Part shown: piece after piece, positions 1-13,028 of the stretch | Layout of the letters: the number at the start of each line of letters is the position of its first letter | Position numbering within the stretch: the first letter of the stretch is position 1 | Source of the DNA: Actinomycetes bacterium | GTDB lineage: Bacteria; Actinomycetota; Acidimicrobiia; Acidimicrobiales; CADCSY01 | DNA length: 13,255 bases | Assembly (NCBI GenBank): GCA_025464025.1 | Contig: JAODBP010000093.1 | Location: 1-13,255 of the forward strand | Reading direction: 5' to 3' | The notes under the pieces: generated by a model | Database searches by the model: none | The model's input: the letters and a program-made list of their open reading frames with translations, nothing else | What the model was told of the DNA's origin: nothing | Position numbers and translations under genes: made by a program

Positions 1-2431
<2,431 letters not shown>

Positions 2432-2443
2432 GAGCCCAGCGTG

Positions 2444-2890
2444 TCAGACGGGTGAGGGGGGCCCGACCTGGCGGCGCTTGTTGCGGCAGAGGTCCTCGTC
2501 GGCGGACCGCAGCACGTAGGCCAGGTCGAGCCCGGTGCCGTGGGCCACGCCGACCGACATCGATGACCCGCCCGAGCCGTCGATCGAGGCCACGGCCTCC
2601 TGCATCCGGCGGGCGACCTGGGTGACGTGGCCGGCCGCGCAGCCGGGGAGGAGCGCGACGAACCGGCCCGACCCGGCGTGCGCGACGGTGTCCTTGGTCC
2701 GGACCGTGCCGTACAGGGCGGCCGCGGCCCGGAGCAGCGCCTCGTCGCCGGCCCCGTGGTCGAGCTCGAGGACGACCACGCCCACGACCCGGGCGCGCCG
2801 CCCGAGCCGCGTGACGGCGGCCTGGAGGGGGTCGGTGTCGGCACACGTCGTGCGCCGCCCGGCCAGCACGAGGGCGATGGGGTTCCCCAT
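2444..2890 (-). CDS. Small degenerate GGDEF-domain protein
   Basis: A 148-aa protein that aligns by eye over its length with a diguanylate cyclase domain. VVVLELDH (38-45) corresponds to the first metal-binding strand, GAGDEALLRAAAALY (46-60) to the GDevL helix, VAHAGSGRFVALLPG (69-83) to the signature strand, and SVGVA (112-116) with VLRSADEDLCRNKRR (126-140) to the C-terminal end. The signature GGDEF reads GSGRF (73-77), and the usual FKxINDxxGH segment between strand and helix is missing. It therefore cannot be an active cyclase of the normal kind and is more likely a binding or regulatory relic. There is no sensor domain, signal peptide or membrane segment. The start is ATG 2888-2890, preceded by a weak GGCGGG. 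It sits 44 nt downstream of the DUF5709-like gene and 12 nt upstream of the GlcD-type gene. The fold is likely; the function is unknown. Confidence 0.75.
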   Translation of the reverse strand: MGNPIALVLAGRRTTCADTDPLQAAVTRLGRRARVVGVVVLELDHGAGDEALLRAAAALYGTVRTKDTVAHAGSGRFVALLPGCAAGHVTQVARRMQEAVASIDGSGGSSMSVGVAHGTGLDLAYVLRSADEDLCRNKRRQVGPPSPV

Positions 2891-2900
2891 CCCGCCGCAT

Positions 2901-2931
2901 CGACCCGAACCGGTCGGACCTGAGGTGGTCC
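2901..2931. repeat. Two adjacent small inverted repeats between the DUF5709-like and GGDEF-like genes
   Basis: CGACC (2901-2905) pairs with GGTCG (2912-2916), and GGACC (2916-2920) pairs with GGTCC (2927-2931); the two hairpins share one base. They nearly fill the 44-nt gap and could act as a weak attenuator or processing site. There is no T-tract on either strand. Confidence 0.35.
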
Positions 2932-2934
2932 GGG

Positions 2935-3375
2935 CTAGTCGGTCACGTAGCCGTCGTCGTCGTCCATGGGCGGGTCGTCGGTGAGGTGCATGGCCGCCTC
3001 CTCGGCGGGGATGACCTCCTCCCGATCGGCGGCGAAGTCGCGGAGGTCGCCGCCGAAGCCGGGGTCGCCGGCATCGAGCTGGTCGCGTCGTGTGTGAGGC
3101 CGGATCTCGAAGGCGACCTCATCGGCCTCGTCGTCGTCGCCCTCGTCGCCGCCCGGGGCCACGAGCGTGCCGACCCGCCCCTCGTCGTCGCCCAGCCGGT
3201 CGGGCCGCTCCCGTCGCGACCGCTGCTCGAAGGACTCGCCGACCTGCTCCTCGTCGGGCGTCAGCCGTTCGTTCACCCCGTACGGTTGCTCGGGCGGGTA
3301 CTCCTCCGGGAGGGCGTCCTCGTCGAGGTCCTCGGACGCGTCGTCGTTGACGCCTGGATCACCGGATGACGACAT
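2935..3375 (-). CDS. DUF5709-like acidic protein
   Basis: A 146-aa protein very rich in Asp and Glu, with no signal peptide, membrane segment or catalytic motif. The order of motifs matches what I recall of the actinobacterial DUF5709 family. These are an N-terminal ALPEEYPPEQPYGVNE block (about 21-36), then TPDEEQVGESFEQRSRRERPD (about 39-59), and near the C-terminus PAEEAAMHLTDDP (about 122-134). The function of the family is unknown. The start is ATG 3373-3375; the ribosome-binding site is poor (only an AGG about 11 nt upstream). It is the first gene of the minus-strand unit and is transcribed divergently from lon across a 57-bp gap that contains a 16-bp dyad. Confidence 0.75.
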   Translation of the reverse strand: MSSSGDPGVNDDASEDLDEDALPEEYPPEQPYGVNERLTPDEEQVGESFEQRSRRERPDRLGDDEGRVGTLVAPGGDEGDDDEADEVAFEIRPHTRRDQLDAGDPGFGGDLRDFAADREEVIPAEEAAMHLTDDPPMDDDDGYVTD

Positions 3376-3410
3376 GCCGGGGGCCTACCCAGGACGAGGA
3401 ATAGGAAGCG

Positions 3411-3426
3411 TGTAATCCGAGTTACA
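3411..3426. promoter_or_regulatory. Perfect dyad TGTAA-N6-TTACA in the lon / DUF5709-like divergent promoter region
   Basis: The sequence TGTAATCCGAGTTACA has exact 5-bp arms around a 6-bp centre and ends 6 nt before the lon ATG. It stands out as AT-rich in GC-rich DNA. The arm geometry resembles CRP/FNR-type operators (TGTGA-N6-TCACA; NtcA GTA-N8-TAC), but the regulator is unknown. Its first six bases, TGTAAT, also match a -10 element at five of six positions on the lon strand, so a bound protein would cover the lon promoter or start. No matching -35 is evident. Confidence 0.5.
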
Positions 3427-3432
3427 ACGCAC

Positions 3433-5766
<2,334 letters not shown>

Positions 5767-5776
5767 GTTCGACGGC

Positions 5777-6700
5777 ATGACCGGTGCCCCCACCCCCCAG
5801 CTCTCGTTCTCGCTGCCCACCTTCAGCGCCGAGGACCCGGGGGGATGGGGGCACCTGCGCGACCGGGCCAAGATCGCGGAGGAGGCCGGCATCGACCGGG
5901 TCGTCGTGTCCGACCACGTGGTGTTCGGCGAGAACCTCGACGCCTACGGCAACCCGGCCACGGGCGGCACCGTCGGCGGCAAGCAGCCGACCGGGCCCGA
6001 CGGCCACTGGCTCGATCCGTTCACCGTGCTCACCTACGTCGCCGGCTTCACCGAGCACGTGCGGCTGGGCACCAACATCATGATCGCCGCCCTCCGCCGG
6101 CCGGTCGTGCTGGCCAAGGAGCTGGCCACCCTCGACGTGCTGTCGGGCGGCCGGGTCGACCTCGGCGTCGGCGTCGGGTGGCAGCGCGAGGAGTACGAGG
6201 CCGCCGGGCTCGAGTTCGACGGCCGCGGCCGGCTGCTCGACCACACGATCGAGGTGTGCCAGACGCTGTGGCGGGAGCAGCGGGCCAGCTTCGAGGACGA
6301 GCTCCTCCGGTTCGAGAACATCCACCAGATGCCGAAGCCGCTCCAGTCCGGCGGCGTGCCCATCTGGGTCAGCGGCACCTACAACGCCAACGTCCTGCGC
6401 CGCCTCACCGCCTACGGCTCGGCCTGGATCCCGTGGGGCCCGGCTGCCGCCGACCTGGCGACGGTGATCCCACAGGTGAAGCAGGCCATGAAGGACGGTG
6501 GTCGCACCGACGCCGATCAGCTCCAGGTCGTCGGCTACCTGCCCATGGCCGACGGCGCCCTCGACGTGGCCGCCGCCGAGCCCCTCGTGGCCGCCGGCGT
6601 CACCGACTTCCGGTGCTCGTTCAAGTTCACCGGGGAGTACGCGGCGGACAAGGCGCTGGTGTCGTCGGTGGTGGAGGCGTTCGCCAAGGCGTTCCGCTAG
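5777..6700 (+). CDS. LLM-class F420-dependent oxidoreductase
   Basis: A 307-aa protein of the luciferase-like monooxygenase fold (TIM barrel), a group that in actinobacteria mostly uses reduced or oxidised coenzyme F420 for hydride transfer. Family marks are AEEAGIDRVVVSDHVVFGEN (34-53), DPFTVLTYVAGFTEHVRLGT (80-99), RRPVVLAKELATLDVLSGGR (107-126), and VGVGWQREEYEAAG (131-144). The barrel closes with GGVPIWVSG (192-200). The substrate cannot be told from sequence, and FMN use instead of F420 is not excluded. The start is ATG 5777-5779, 10 nt after the lon stop. The upstream sequence has no good Shine-Dalgarno, which suggests co-transcription and coupling with lon. It runs convergent to recQ, with a 224-bp repeat-rich spacer between them. 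Confidence 0.85.
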   Translation: MTGAPTPQLSFSLPTFSAEDPGGWGHLRDRAKIAEEAGIDRVVVSDHVVFGENLDAYGNPATGGTVGGKQPTGPDGHWLDPFTVLTYVAGFTEHVRLGTNIMIAALRRPVVLAKELATLDVLSGGRVDLGVGVGWQREEYEAAGLEFDGRGRLLDHTIEVCQTLWREQRASFEDELLRFENIHQMPKPLQSGGVPIWVSGTYNANVLRRLTAYGSAWIPWGPAAADLATVIPQVKQAMKDGGRTDADQLQVVGYLPMADGALDVAAAEPLVAAGVTDFRCSFKFTGEYAADKALVSSVVEAFAKAFR

Positions 6701-6702
6701 GT

Positions 6703-6735
6703 CGCCGGTCGTGGGGCGCCGGTCGTAGGGGCGCC
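6703..6735. repeat. Short tandem repeat after the oxidoreductase gene
   Basis: Two near-identical units, CGCCGGTCGTGGGG (6703-6716) and CGCCGGTCGTAGGGG (6717-6731), are followed by a third partial copy, CGCC (6732-6735). The repeat starts 3 nt past the oxidoreductase stop. It runs into an inverted repeat, GCGCC-TCC-GGCGC, at 6731-6743. Confidence 0.7.
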
Positions 6736-6765
6736 TCCGGCGCGTGCCGAGGTGGCTTCGCGTGC

Positions 6766-6802
6766 GGCGGCCGGAGGCCGCGAGATCGAGCCTCCGGCCG
6801 CC
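6766..6802. terminator. Candidate bidirectional terminator hairpin or repeat between the oxidoreductase gene and recQ
   Basis: A perfect 13-bp stem pairs GGCGGCCGGAGGC (6766-6778) with GCCTCCGGCCGCC (6790-6802) around an 11-nt loop. An alternative shorter hairpin, GCGGCC-GGA-GGCCGC (6767-6781), competes with it. There is no T-tract, as is common for high-GC actinobacterial terminators. It lies in the 224-bp convergent spacer 6701-6924. The remainder of that spacer (6803-6924) is GC-rich, and I see no gene in it. Confidence 0.5.
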
Positions 6803-6924
6803 TGACCCAGTTACGGCCCCGGGCGCCGTCCGCCTGGCGCGCTGGGTGCTCTGGCTTGGTCCGGAACGACGGCGCCTTCGGGCCGAACTGGGCCAGCCGG
6901 CCTCTCGGCACTGCATGCTCTTCT

Positions 6925-8571
<1,647 letters not shown>

Positions 8572-8621
8572 CTCCGGTTGGTACCCGTCTAGGGTCGCCC
8601 GAACCCTCCGCGCTGTCCCCC

Positions 8622-8627
8622 AAGGAG
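8622..8627 (+). promoter_or_regulatory. Ribosome-binding site of mdh
   Basis: AAGGAG lies 9 nt before the mdh ATG. It is the clearest well-spaced Shine-Dalgarno sequence in the window and fixes the mdh start. A TAGGGT at 8590-8595 could be a -10 element, but no -35 at a normal distance supports it. Confidence 0.8.
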
Positions 8628-8636
8628 CCTGCTCAG

Positions 8637-9626
8637 ATGAAGGACCCCGTCCGCGTCGCTGTCACCGGGGCCGCCGGCCAGATCGGCTACAGCCTCCTCT
8701 TCCGGATCGCCTCGGGCGCCATGCTCGGCCCCGACCAGCCGGTCATCCTCCAGCTGCTGGAGATCACCCCCGCCCTCGGCGCCCTGAACGGCGTCGTCAT
8801 GGAGCTCGACGACTGCGCCTTCCCGACGCTCGCCGGCACGGTCACGACCGACCAGGCCGAGGAGGCCTTCGACAGCGTCGACTACGCCCTCCTCGTCGGC
8901 TCCCGCCCCCGCACCAAGGGGATGGAGCGGGCCGACCTGCTCGAGGCCAACGGCGGCATCTTCGGTCCCCAGGGCAAGGCGCTCGACGCCAAGGCCGCCG
9001 ACGGCGTGAAGATCCTCGTGGTCGGCAACCCGGCCAACACGAACTGCCTCATCGCCCAGCGCAACGCGCCCGGCATCGACCCGAAGCAGTTCACGGCCAT
9101 GACCCGCCTCGACCACAACCGGGCCAAGGCCCAGGTGGCGGCCAAGGCCGGCGTGCTGTCCGCCGACGTCACCAACATGACGATCTGGGGCAACCACAGC
9201 GCCACCCAGTACCCCGACGTCTTCCACGCCAAGGTGAGCGGCAAGAGCGCCTTCGAGGCCACCGGCTCCGACCAGGGCTGGGTCGAAGGCACGTTCATCC
9301 CGACCGTGCAGCAGCGCGGCGCCGCCATCATCGAGGCCCGGGGCTCGTCCTCGGCCGCCTCGGCCGCCTCGGCTGCCGTCGACCACATGCGGGACTGGGC
9401 CCTCGGCACCGCCGACGGCGACTGGGTCTCCATGGCCGTCTACTCCGACGGCTCCTACGACGTGCCCGAGGGCATCATCTCCGGCTTCCCGGTGGCGTGC
9501 TCGAAGGGCGAGTGGTCGATCGTCCAGGGCCTCGACATCGACGACTTCTCCCGGGCCCGCATCGAGGCCACGTGCGGCGAGCTGGTCGAGGAGCGCGACG
9601 CCGTCGCCGGGATGGGCCTGATCTAG
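8637..9626 (+). CDS. mdh: NAD-dependent malate dehydrogenase
   Basis: This enzyme interconverts malate and oxaloacetate in the TCA cycle. At 329 aa it belongs to the cytosolic-type MDH group common in actinobacteria. It has the Rossmann motif [14 protein letters not shown] (11-24) and an acidic Glu42 after strand 2 (LLEIT) that points to NAD rather than NADP. Substrate arginines lie in [14 protein letters not shown] (89-102). NPANTN (131-136) follows. The catalytic Asp159 is in TRLDHNRA (156-163) and His187 is in [11 protein letters not shown] (184-194). The low-complexity [12 protein letters not shown] stretch is usual for the family. The start is ATG with a good ribosome-binding site. A strong hairpin begins 6 nt after the TAG stop, so the gene is probably monocistronic. 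Confidence 0.96.
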   Translation: MKDPVRVAVTGAAGQIGYSLLFRIASGAMLGPDQPVILQLLEITPALGALNGVVMELDDCAFPTLAGTVTTDQAEEAFDSVDYALLVGSRPRTKGMERADLLEANGGIFGPQGKALDAKAADGVKILVVGNPANTNCLIAQRNAPGIDPKQFTAMTRLDHNRAKAQVAAKAGVLSADVTNMTIWGNHSATQYPDVFHAKVSGKSAFEATGSDQGWVEGTFIPTVQQRGAAIIEARGSSSAASAASAAVDHMRDWALGTADGDWVSMAVYSDGSYDVPEGIISGFPVACSKGEWSIVQGLDIDDFSRARIEATCGELVEERDAVAGMGLI

Positions 9627-9632
9627 AAAGCC

Positions 9633-9662
9633 GCCGGCCGGTCCCCCGCGGGACCGGCCGGC
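9633..9662. terminator. Bidirectional transcription terminator between mdh and the subtilase gene
   Basis: A perfect 13-bp GC-rich stem, GCCGGCCGGTCCC (9633-9645) with GGGACCGGCCGGC (9650-9662), surrounds a CCGC loop. It fills the 42-bp gap between two convergent stop codons (9626 and 9669). There is no T-tract on either side. Position, symmetry and stability support use by both genes. Confidence 0.8.
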
Positions 9663-9668
9663 CGAGCG

Positions 9669-11396
9669 CTACCGGTGGCGGCCCGAGGCCAGGGCCACCG
9701 CGGCCCGGGCATCGACGAGGCCGTGGCCGTAGAAGTTGTTGTGCGTCGGTGTTCCGGTGCACGTGGCGTTCCACGACGCCGGGCGGCCGACGATCGTGTA
9801 GTCCACCGTCGGCGGGGTGGGACAGGCGTGGTCGGCCGCGCTCTGCTCGAGGATGGCCCGCACCAGGTCGGGGTTGGCCCGACGGCCGAGGGCTCCGATG
9901 ACCAGGGCAGCCACCCCGGTGACGTGGGGTGAGGCCATCGACGTGCCTTGGATGCCCTGGTAGTAGGCGCAACCCGCGCGGGCGCATGACTGGACGACGA
10001 AGTCGTTGGTCGGCGTCCCGCCCGGCTCGGTGATGTCGCCGTTGGCGAGGGCCACGTTCTGCGGGTACGGCGCCCAGATCAGGTTGGCCGGGCTGCCGTA
10101 CTGGTCGGTGCCGAAGTGGTCGCGGAAGTACCCGCCGGGCGCGGCCACGGTGATCTCCGACGTGCCGTAGTTCGAGTAGTCCGCCTTGATGCCGCTGGGT
10201 CCGACGGAGGAGATGCTGAGCACGTTCGGTCCCTCCGACGGCAGGTCGAGGCAGTGGTCGGTGACCGTTCGGGCGTACGACTCGGTCGGCTCGAGGTTCT
10301 CGTCGACCGGGAAGTCGGGGCTGCTGTCGTCGAAGCGGGTCGGCGTGTCCAGGTCGGTCGCCCCGTTTCCGGCGGCCGCCACCATGGTGACCCCGGCATC
10401 GTGGGCGACGGCGAGGGCCTCGTGCATGGCGTCGTAGATGGTCCGCTGCTCGGCCAGCTCCTCGGCGGTCGGCTTGCCCGCCGGGGCGTCCACGTAGTCG
10501 CCGGCCGACGGGCAGTTGTACAGCCAGGGATCGACGTAGAAGCTCATGTTGACCACATCGATGCCGGCGTCGGCCGCGTAGGTGAGGGCATCGACGGTGG
10601 GGCCCAGGAAGAAGTAGCCGGAGTCCTGGCCGGCCCGGATGTTCACCAGCGTCGCTTCGGGGGCCACGCCGGAGATGCCGGTGGCGTTGAGCGGCGCGGC
10701 GATCGTTCCGGCGACGTGGGTGCCGTGGCCGTCGTCGTCCTCGTCGGCCGGGTCGACGCAACCGGCGTGCTCGCACGGCCCGTCGAGGGACGGGATGTCG
10801 ACCGTGAAGTTCCGGCTCAACCGGCTCGAGAAGTTCGGGGCCACGTCGGGGTGGCGGCCGTCGATGCCGGTGTCGATCACGCCGACGAGCACGCCCTTGC
10901 CCCGCTCGGCCAGCGCCGCGCGTCCGTCGGGGGCCTGGGTGCCGATCATCTTCATGTCCCACTGGTGGTCGGCCAGGGGCTCGGCGCCCTTCGACGCGCC
11001 GCCGCCGTGGCCGCCGGGCGGCCGCCGCCGGGCCCGTTCCCCCTGCAGGCGCTCGTCGGAGAACTTGTGGCCCATGCCCGGACGGGTGGTGCCGATCGAG
11101 CGGTCGGCGGCGGCCCCCTTCACCGATGACGTGGCCCGCACCTCCTGCAGGAAGTCGGGGTTGGTGGAGGTGACCTCGGCCAGGCCGATCTTCGTGTTCT
11201 CGCTGGTGAGCGTGCCGCCGGAGGCGGCCACGGCATCGCGTCCGGCGGCGTTGCTGGCGCCGTCGGCGTAGAGCACGAGGTAGTTCCGTGCCGGGCTCTC
11301 GGTGGCGTCGTCCTGTGCGCCGGCGGGCGGGACGAGGGTCCCGAACGCCACCGCACAGACCACGCCGAGGACGACCAAGGTTCGTCGCACGCGCAT
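9669..11396 (-). CDS. Secreted subtilisin-like serine protease (peptidase S8) with propeptide
   Basis: A 575-aa exported protease. A Sec signal peptide (basic MRVRR, then hydrophobic LVVLGVVCAVAFGTLV) likely ends at AGA27-Q28. Residues 38 to about 100 (NYLVLYADGAS onward) resemble an I9-type propeptide, followed by a basic/Gly-rich linker (120-136). The triad is Asp175 (GVIDTGID), His224 (DGHGTHVAGT) and Ser486 (GTSMASPHVTGVAAL), with oxyanion Asn344 (AAAGNG). Asn-to-Ser spacing is 142 against about 66 in subtilisin BPN', so a large insertion is present. The mature part has eight cysteines. Starts further upstream would place antisense-like proline-rich sequence before the signal peptide, so ATG 11394-11396 was chosen. 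GGGAGGG abuts it, so GTG 11388-11390, spaced 6 nt, may be the true start. It lies 100 bp downstream of the SCP2-domain gene. Confidence 0.93.
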   Translation of the reverse strand: MRVRRTLVVLGVVCAVAFGTLVPPAGAQDDATESPARNYLVLYADGASNAAGRDAVAASGGTLTSENTKIGLAEVTSTNPDFLQEVRATSSVKGAAADRSIGTTRPGMGHKFSDERLQGERARRRPPGGHGGGASKGAEPLADHQWDMKMIGTQAPDGRAALAERGKGVLVGVIDTGIDGRHPDVAPNFSSRLSRNFTVDIPSLDGPCEHAGCVDPADEDDDGHGTHVAGTIAAPLNATGISGVAPEATLVNIRAGQDSGYFFLGPTVDALTYAADAGIDVVNMSFYVDPWLYNCPSAGDYVDAPAGKPTAEELAEQRTIYDAMHEALAVAHDAGVTMVAAAGNGATDLDTPTRFDDSSPDFPVDENLEPTESYARTVTDHCLDLPSEGPNVLSISSVGPSGIKADYSNYGTSEITVAAPGGYFRDHFGTDQYGSPANLIWAPYPQNVALANGDITEPGGTPTNDFVVQSCARAGCAYYQGIQGTSMASPHVTGVAALVIGALGRRANPDLVRAILEQSAADHACPTPPTVDYTIVGRPASWNATCTGTPTHNNFYGHGLVDARAAVALASGRHR

Positions 11397-11403
11397 CCCT
11401 CCC
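11397..11403 (-). promoter_or_regulatory. Ribosome-binding site of the subtilase gene
   Basis: Read on the minus strand, GGGAGGG directly precedes ATG 11396 and stands 6 nt before the in-frame GTG at 11390. Normal spacing favours the GTG, which would shorten the signal peptide by two residues. Confidence 0.6.
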
Positions 11404-11481
11404 GCCGACTGGGCCTCGTGCCCGTCTGCGACAAGGGTACCTACTGCCACCTGGCCTGTTCGGACTAGTACGTCAACGTCA

Positions 11482-11495
11482 GCACGAGGTCGTGC
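11482..11495. repeat. 14-bp perfect palindrome just past the SCP2-domain gene
   Basis: GCACGA-GG-TCGTGC begins 1 nt after the SCP2-domain stop codon, in the 100-bp gap before the subtilase gene. As RNA it would be a 5-bp stem with a 4-nt loop, a weak terminator at most; as DNA it could be an operator. A TTGACG (11471-11476, minus strand) next to it resembles a -35 element but has no convincing -10. Confidence 0.45.
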
Positions 11496-11496
11496 A

Positions 11497-11856
11497 TCAG
11501 GGGTAGGTGGTATCGGCCCGCACACCCGCGTAGGCGGCGTCCAGGCCGGCCAACCCGTCGGCGGCGGCGAGCAGCTTGGCCAGCTCACCGCCGAGGCGCA
11601 GGCGACCGGCCGCGAACGCGTCCTGGGTCGCCAGTTCGCCGCGAACGAGGGCGGCGGCCGTGTCGCGGTCGGTGGTGATGGTCACGTCGGCCGCCTCGTC
11701 GCGGTCGACCCGGACCCGACCGTCGGCCACCCGCACGGTCCAGCTCACGTCGCCGACGACCTGTCGCACGGCGAAGGTGACGGCCGGGTCGGCGGTGGCG
11801 GTCGACGCCGCCGCGGCCAGGGCGTCGACCCACTCGTCGCTCAGGAAATCCGGCAC
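11497..11856 (-). CDS. SCP2 sterol-binding domain protein
   Basis: A 119-aa single-domain protein resembling the SCP2 sterol/lipid-transfer fold seen in many stand-alone actinobacterial proteins. It opens with FLSDEWVDALAAAA (4-17), has alternating strands VSWTVRVADGRVRV (37-50) and ADVTITTDRDTAAALVRGEL (56-75), and closes with AFAAGRLRLGGELAKLLAAADGL (80-102). No signal peptide is present, so it is cytoplasmic. The ligand is unknown; lipid or acyl-CoA binding is the family's usual role. The start is GTG 11854-11856. A nearby ATG at 11862-11864 is out of frame. It is divergent from the GNAT gene across only 32 bp and upstream of the subtilase gene on the same strand. Confidence 0.82.
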   Translation of the reverse strand: MPDFLSDEWVDALAAAASTATADPAVTFAVRQVVGDVSWTVRVADGRVRVDRDEAADVTITTDRDTAAALVRGELATQDAFAAGRLRLGGELAKLLAAADGLAGLDAAYAGVRADTTYP

Positions 11857-11888
11857 CGCCGCATGGTGGCAGACGGGCAGGATGGGGC

Positions 11889-12362
11889 GTGCACCCGACG
11901 CTGACGATCCGGTACGCCACGGTCGACGACGTGCCCGAGCTGGTCCGCCTCCGCGAGGTGATGTGGGCCTCGATGGGGCTGCCGATGGCCGAGGACGGTT
12001 GGCGGGAGCGCTGCATCGCGGTCGTCGAGGGTTGGCTGCAAGCCGGCGAGGCGGTCGCCGCCGTCGTCGAGCGCCCCGACGGTCCCGGGCTGGTGGCCTG
12101 CGGCGTCGGCTCGGTCGACCAGCGGCTGCCCGGCTCGGCCAACCCGACTGGCCGCTACGGCTACATCGCCAACATGGTCACCGAGCCCGACTTCCGGGGT
12201 CGAGGCCTCGCCGGTGAGCTCCTGCGCCTGCTGCTCGACTGGTTCACGGCCCGGGGCATCAAGGCCGTCGACCTCCACGCCAGCGCCCAGGGCGAGCCGA
12301 TCTACCGGGCCCACGGGTTCACCGAGAACCACCAGCCGGCGCTGCGATGGCGTGCGTCTTGA
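11889..12362 (+). CDS. GNAT-family N-acetyltransferase
   Basis: A 157-aa protein that covers a whole GNAT fold. It starts TLTIRYATVDDVPELVRLR (4-22), as these enzymes typically do. It has a strand GYIANMVTEPDF (91-102) and the acetyl-CoA pyrophosphate loop RGRGLA (103-108, R-x-x-G-x-A). The helix GELLRLLLDWFTARG (109-123) follows, and the closing block is GEPIYRAHGFTE (135-146). It transfers an acetyl group from acetyl-CoA to an amine; the acceptor is not deducible. The start GTG 11889-11891 is preceded by AGGATGGGG. It is the first gene of a tightly packed three-gene unit, with the next start 1 nt after its TGA. Confidence 0.9.
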   Translation: MHPTLTIRYATVDDVPELVRLREVMWASMGLPMAEDGWRERCIAVVEGWLQAGEAVAAVVERPDGPGLVACGVGSVDQRLPGSANPTGRYGYIANMVTEPDFRGRGLAGELLRLLLDWFTARGIKAVDLHASAQGEPIYRAHGFTENHQPALRWRAS

Positions 12363-12363
12363 G

Positions 12364-12726
12364 ATGTTTCGGCTGACCTGGCCCGGCACGTCGATCGTGG
12401 TCGACGGGCCGCTGGTCGACATCCGGGTCGAGTGGGAGGGGCGCTGGCTCGTCGTGCGCGACGACGAGGCGCCGCCCGCCGTCGACGGCACGATCCGGGC
12501 GCAGGGCCTGTGGCTGTCGCTCGTGTGCGAGACGCCAGGGGAGCACTGGTCGGTCGGGATGGAGGCGTTCGCCCTCGCCGTCGACGACCCCGACGACGAC
12601 CGAGGCGACCTCGTCCCGCTCGGCTTCGACGTCGAGTGGGAGGCCCCCGGCCACGTCCACGGCGAGGTCCTCATCGACGATGCCGTCATCGCCCTCGACG
12701 CCCCCGGCGACCTCGTCGTAGGTTGA
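12364..12726 (+). CDS. Conserved-looking hypothetical protein, 120 aa
   Basis: I do not recognise this protein with confidence. It is acidic, has no signal peptide or membrane segment, and reads as mostly beta-strand. Trp/Gly-containing blocks include FRLTWPGTSIVVDGPLVDIR (2-21), ETPGEHWSVGMEAFALA (56-72), LVPLGFDVEWE (83-93) and GHVHGEVLIDD (96-106). The PGEHWS and GFDVEWE blocks remind me of uncharacterised actinobacterial beta-rich proteins, but I would not name a family. The start ATG 12364-12366 lies 1 nt after the GNAT stop. The open frame extends further upstream only over GNAT coding sequence. Translation is probably coupled to the GNAT gene. It also abuts or overlaps the next gene. 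Confidence 0.7.
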   Translation: MFRLTWPGTSIVVDGPLVDIRVEWEGRWLVVRDDEAPPAVDGTIRAQGLWLSLVCETPGEHWSVGMEAFALAVDDPDDDRGDLVPLGFDVEWEAPGHVHGEVLIDDAVIALDAPGDLVVG

Positions 12727-12731
12727 GCGCC

Positions 12732-13028
12732 GTGGACTCGTTCGCCCACTTCGACACGCCCGGGCAAGTCGTGTGGAACTCGGTGATGATCACGCTCACG
12801 GTCATCACCGTGATCGACTTCGCCCGTTCGACGGGATGGTCGAACCGCAGCTCGAAGTGGTGGAGGTTCGCGTTGGTCGGCGCCGTCGTGATGGGTGGTT
12901 CCGGCTACTGGTTGGCTCCCGGTCCCTTCGTGTGGCTCGCGGTGTGGCGGTGGGATCACCGCCGAGCAGCGTCAGCTCATGTCCAGCACGGCGACGCCAT
13001 CACGGTCCAATCGGCGCGGACTCCCTGA
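12732..13028 (+). CDS. Small predicted membrane protein, 98 aa
   Basis: An unrecognised small protein with two likely transmembrane segments. The first is about residues 12-30 (QVVWNSVMITLTVITVIDFA). The second is about 47-72 (ALVGAVVMGGSGYW, then FVWLAVW). The connecting loop is basic (about 31-45), as is the segment after TM2 (RWDHRR), followed by a polar tail. Two-helix actinobacterial families such as DUF2516 have a similar layout, but this is only a weak resemblance. The start GTG 12732-12734 has TAGG about 9 nt upstream. An alternative TTG at 12723 would overlap the previous stop in a TTGA. It is the last gene of the GNAT unit. Confidence 0.6.
   Translation: MDSFAHFDTPGQVVWNSVMITLTVITVIDFARSTGWSNRSSKWWRFALVGAVVMGGSGYWLAPGPFVWLAVWRWDHRRAASAHVQHGDAITVQSARTP

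Noticed and set aside
9346..9377. Repeated TCGGCCGCC-like triplets in mdh
   Set aside because: They encode the Ser/Ala stretch [12 protein letters not shown], which is normal in this malate dehydrogenase group.
11397..11588. N-terminal extension of the subtilase to a start at 11588
   Set aside because: It would put 64 proline-rich residues in front of a clear signal peptide and overlap the SCP2-domain gene in another frame.
12214..12363. Upstream start for the 120-aa hypothetical protein
   Set aside because: The extra 50 codons lie inside the GNAT coding sequence in another frame and read as Ser/Pro/Arg-rich noise; ATG 12364 fits the packed layout.
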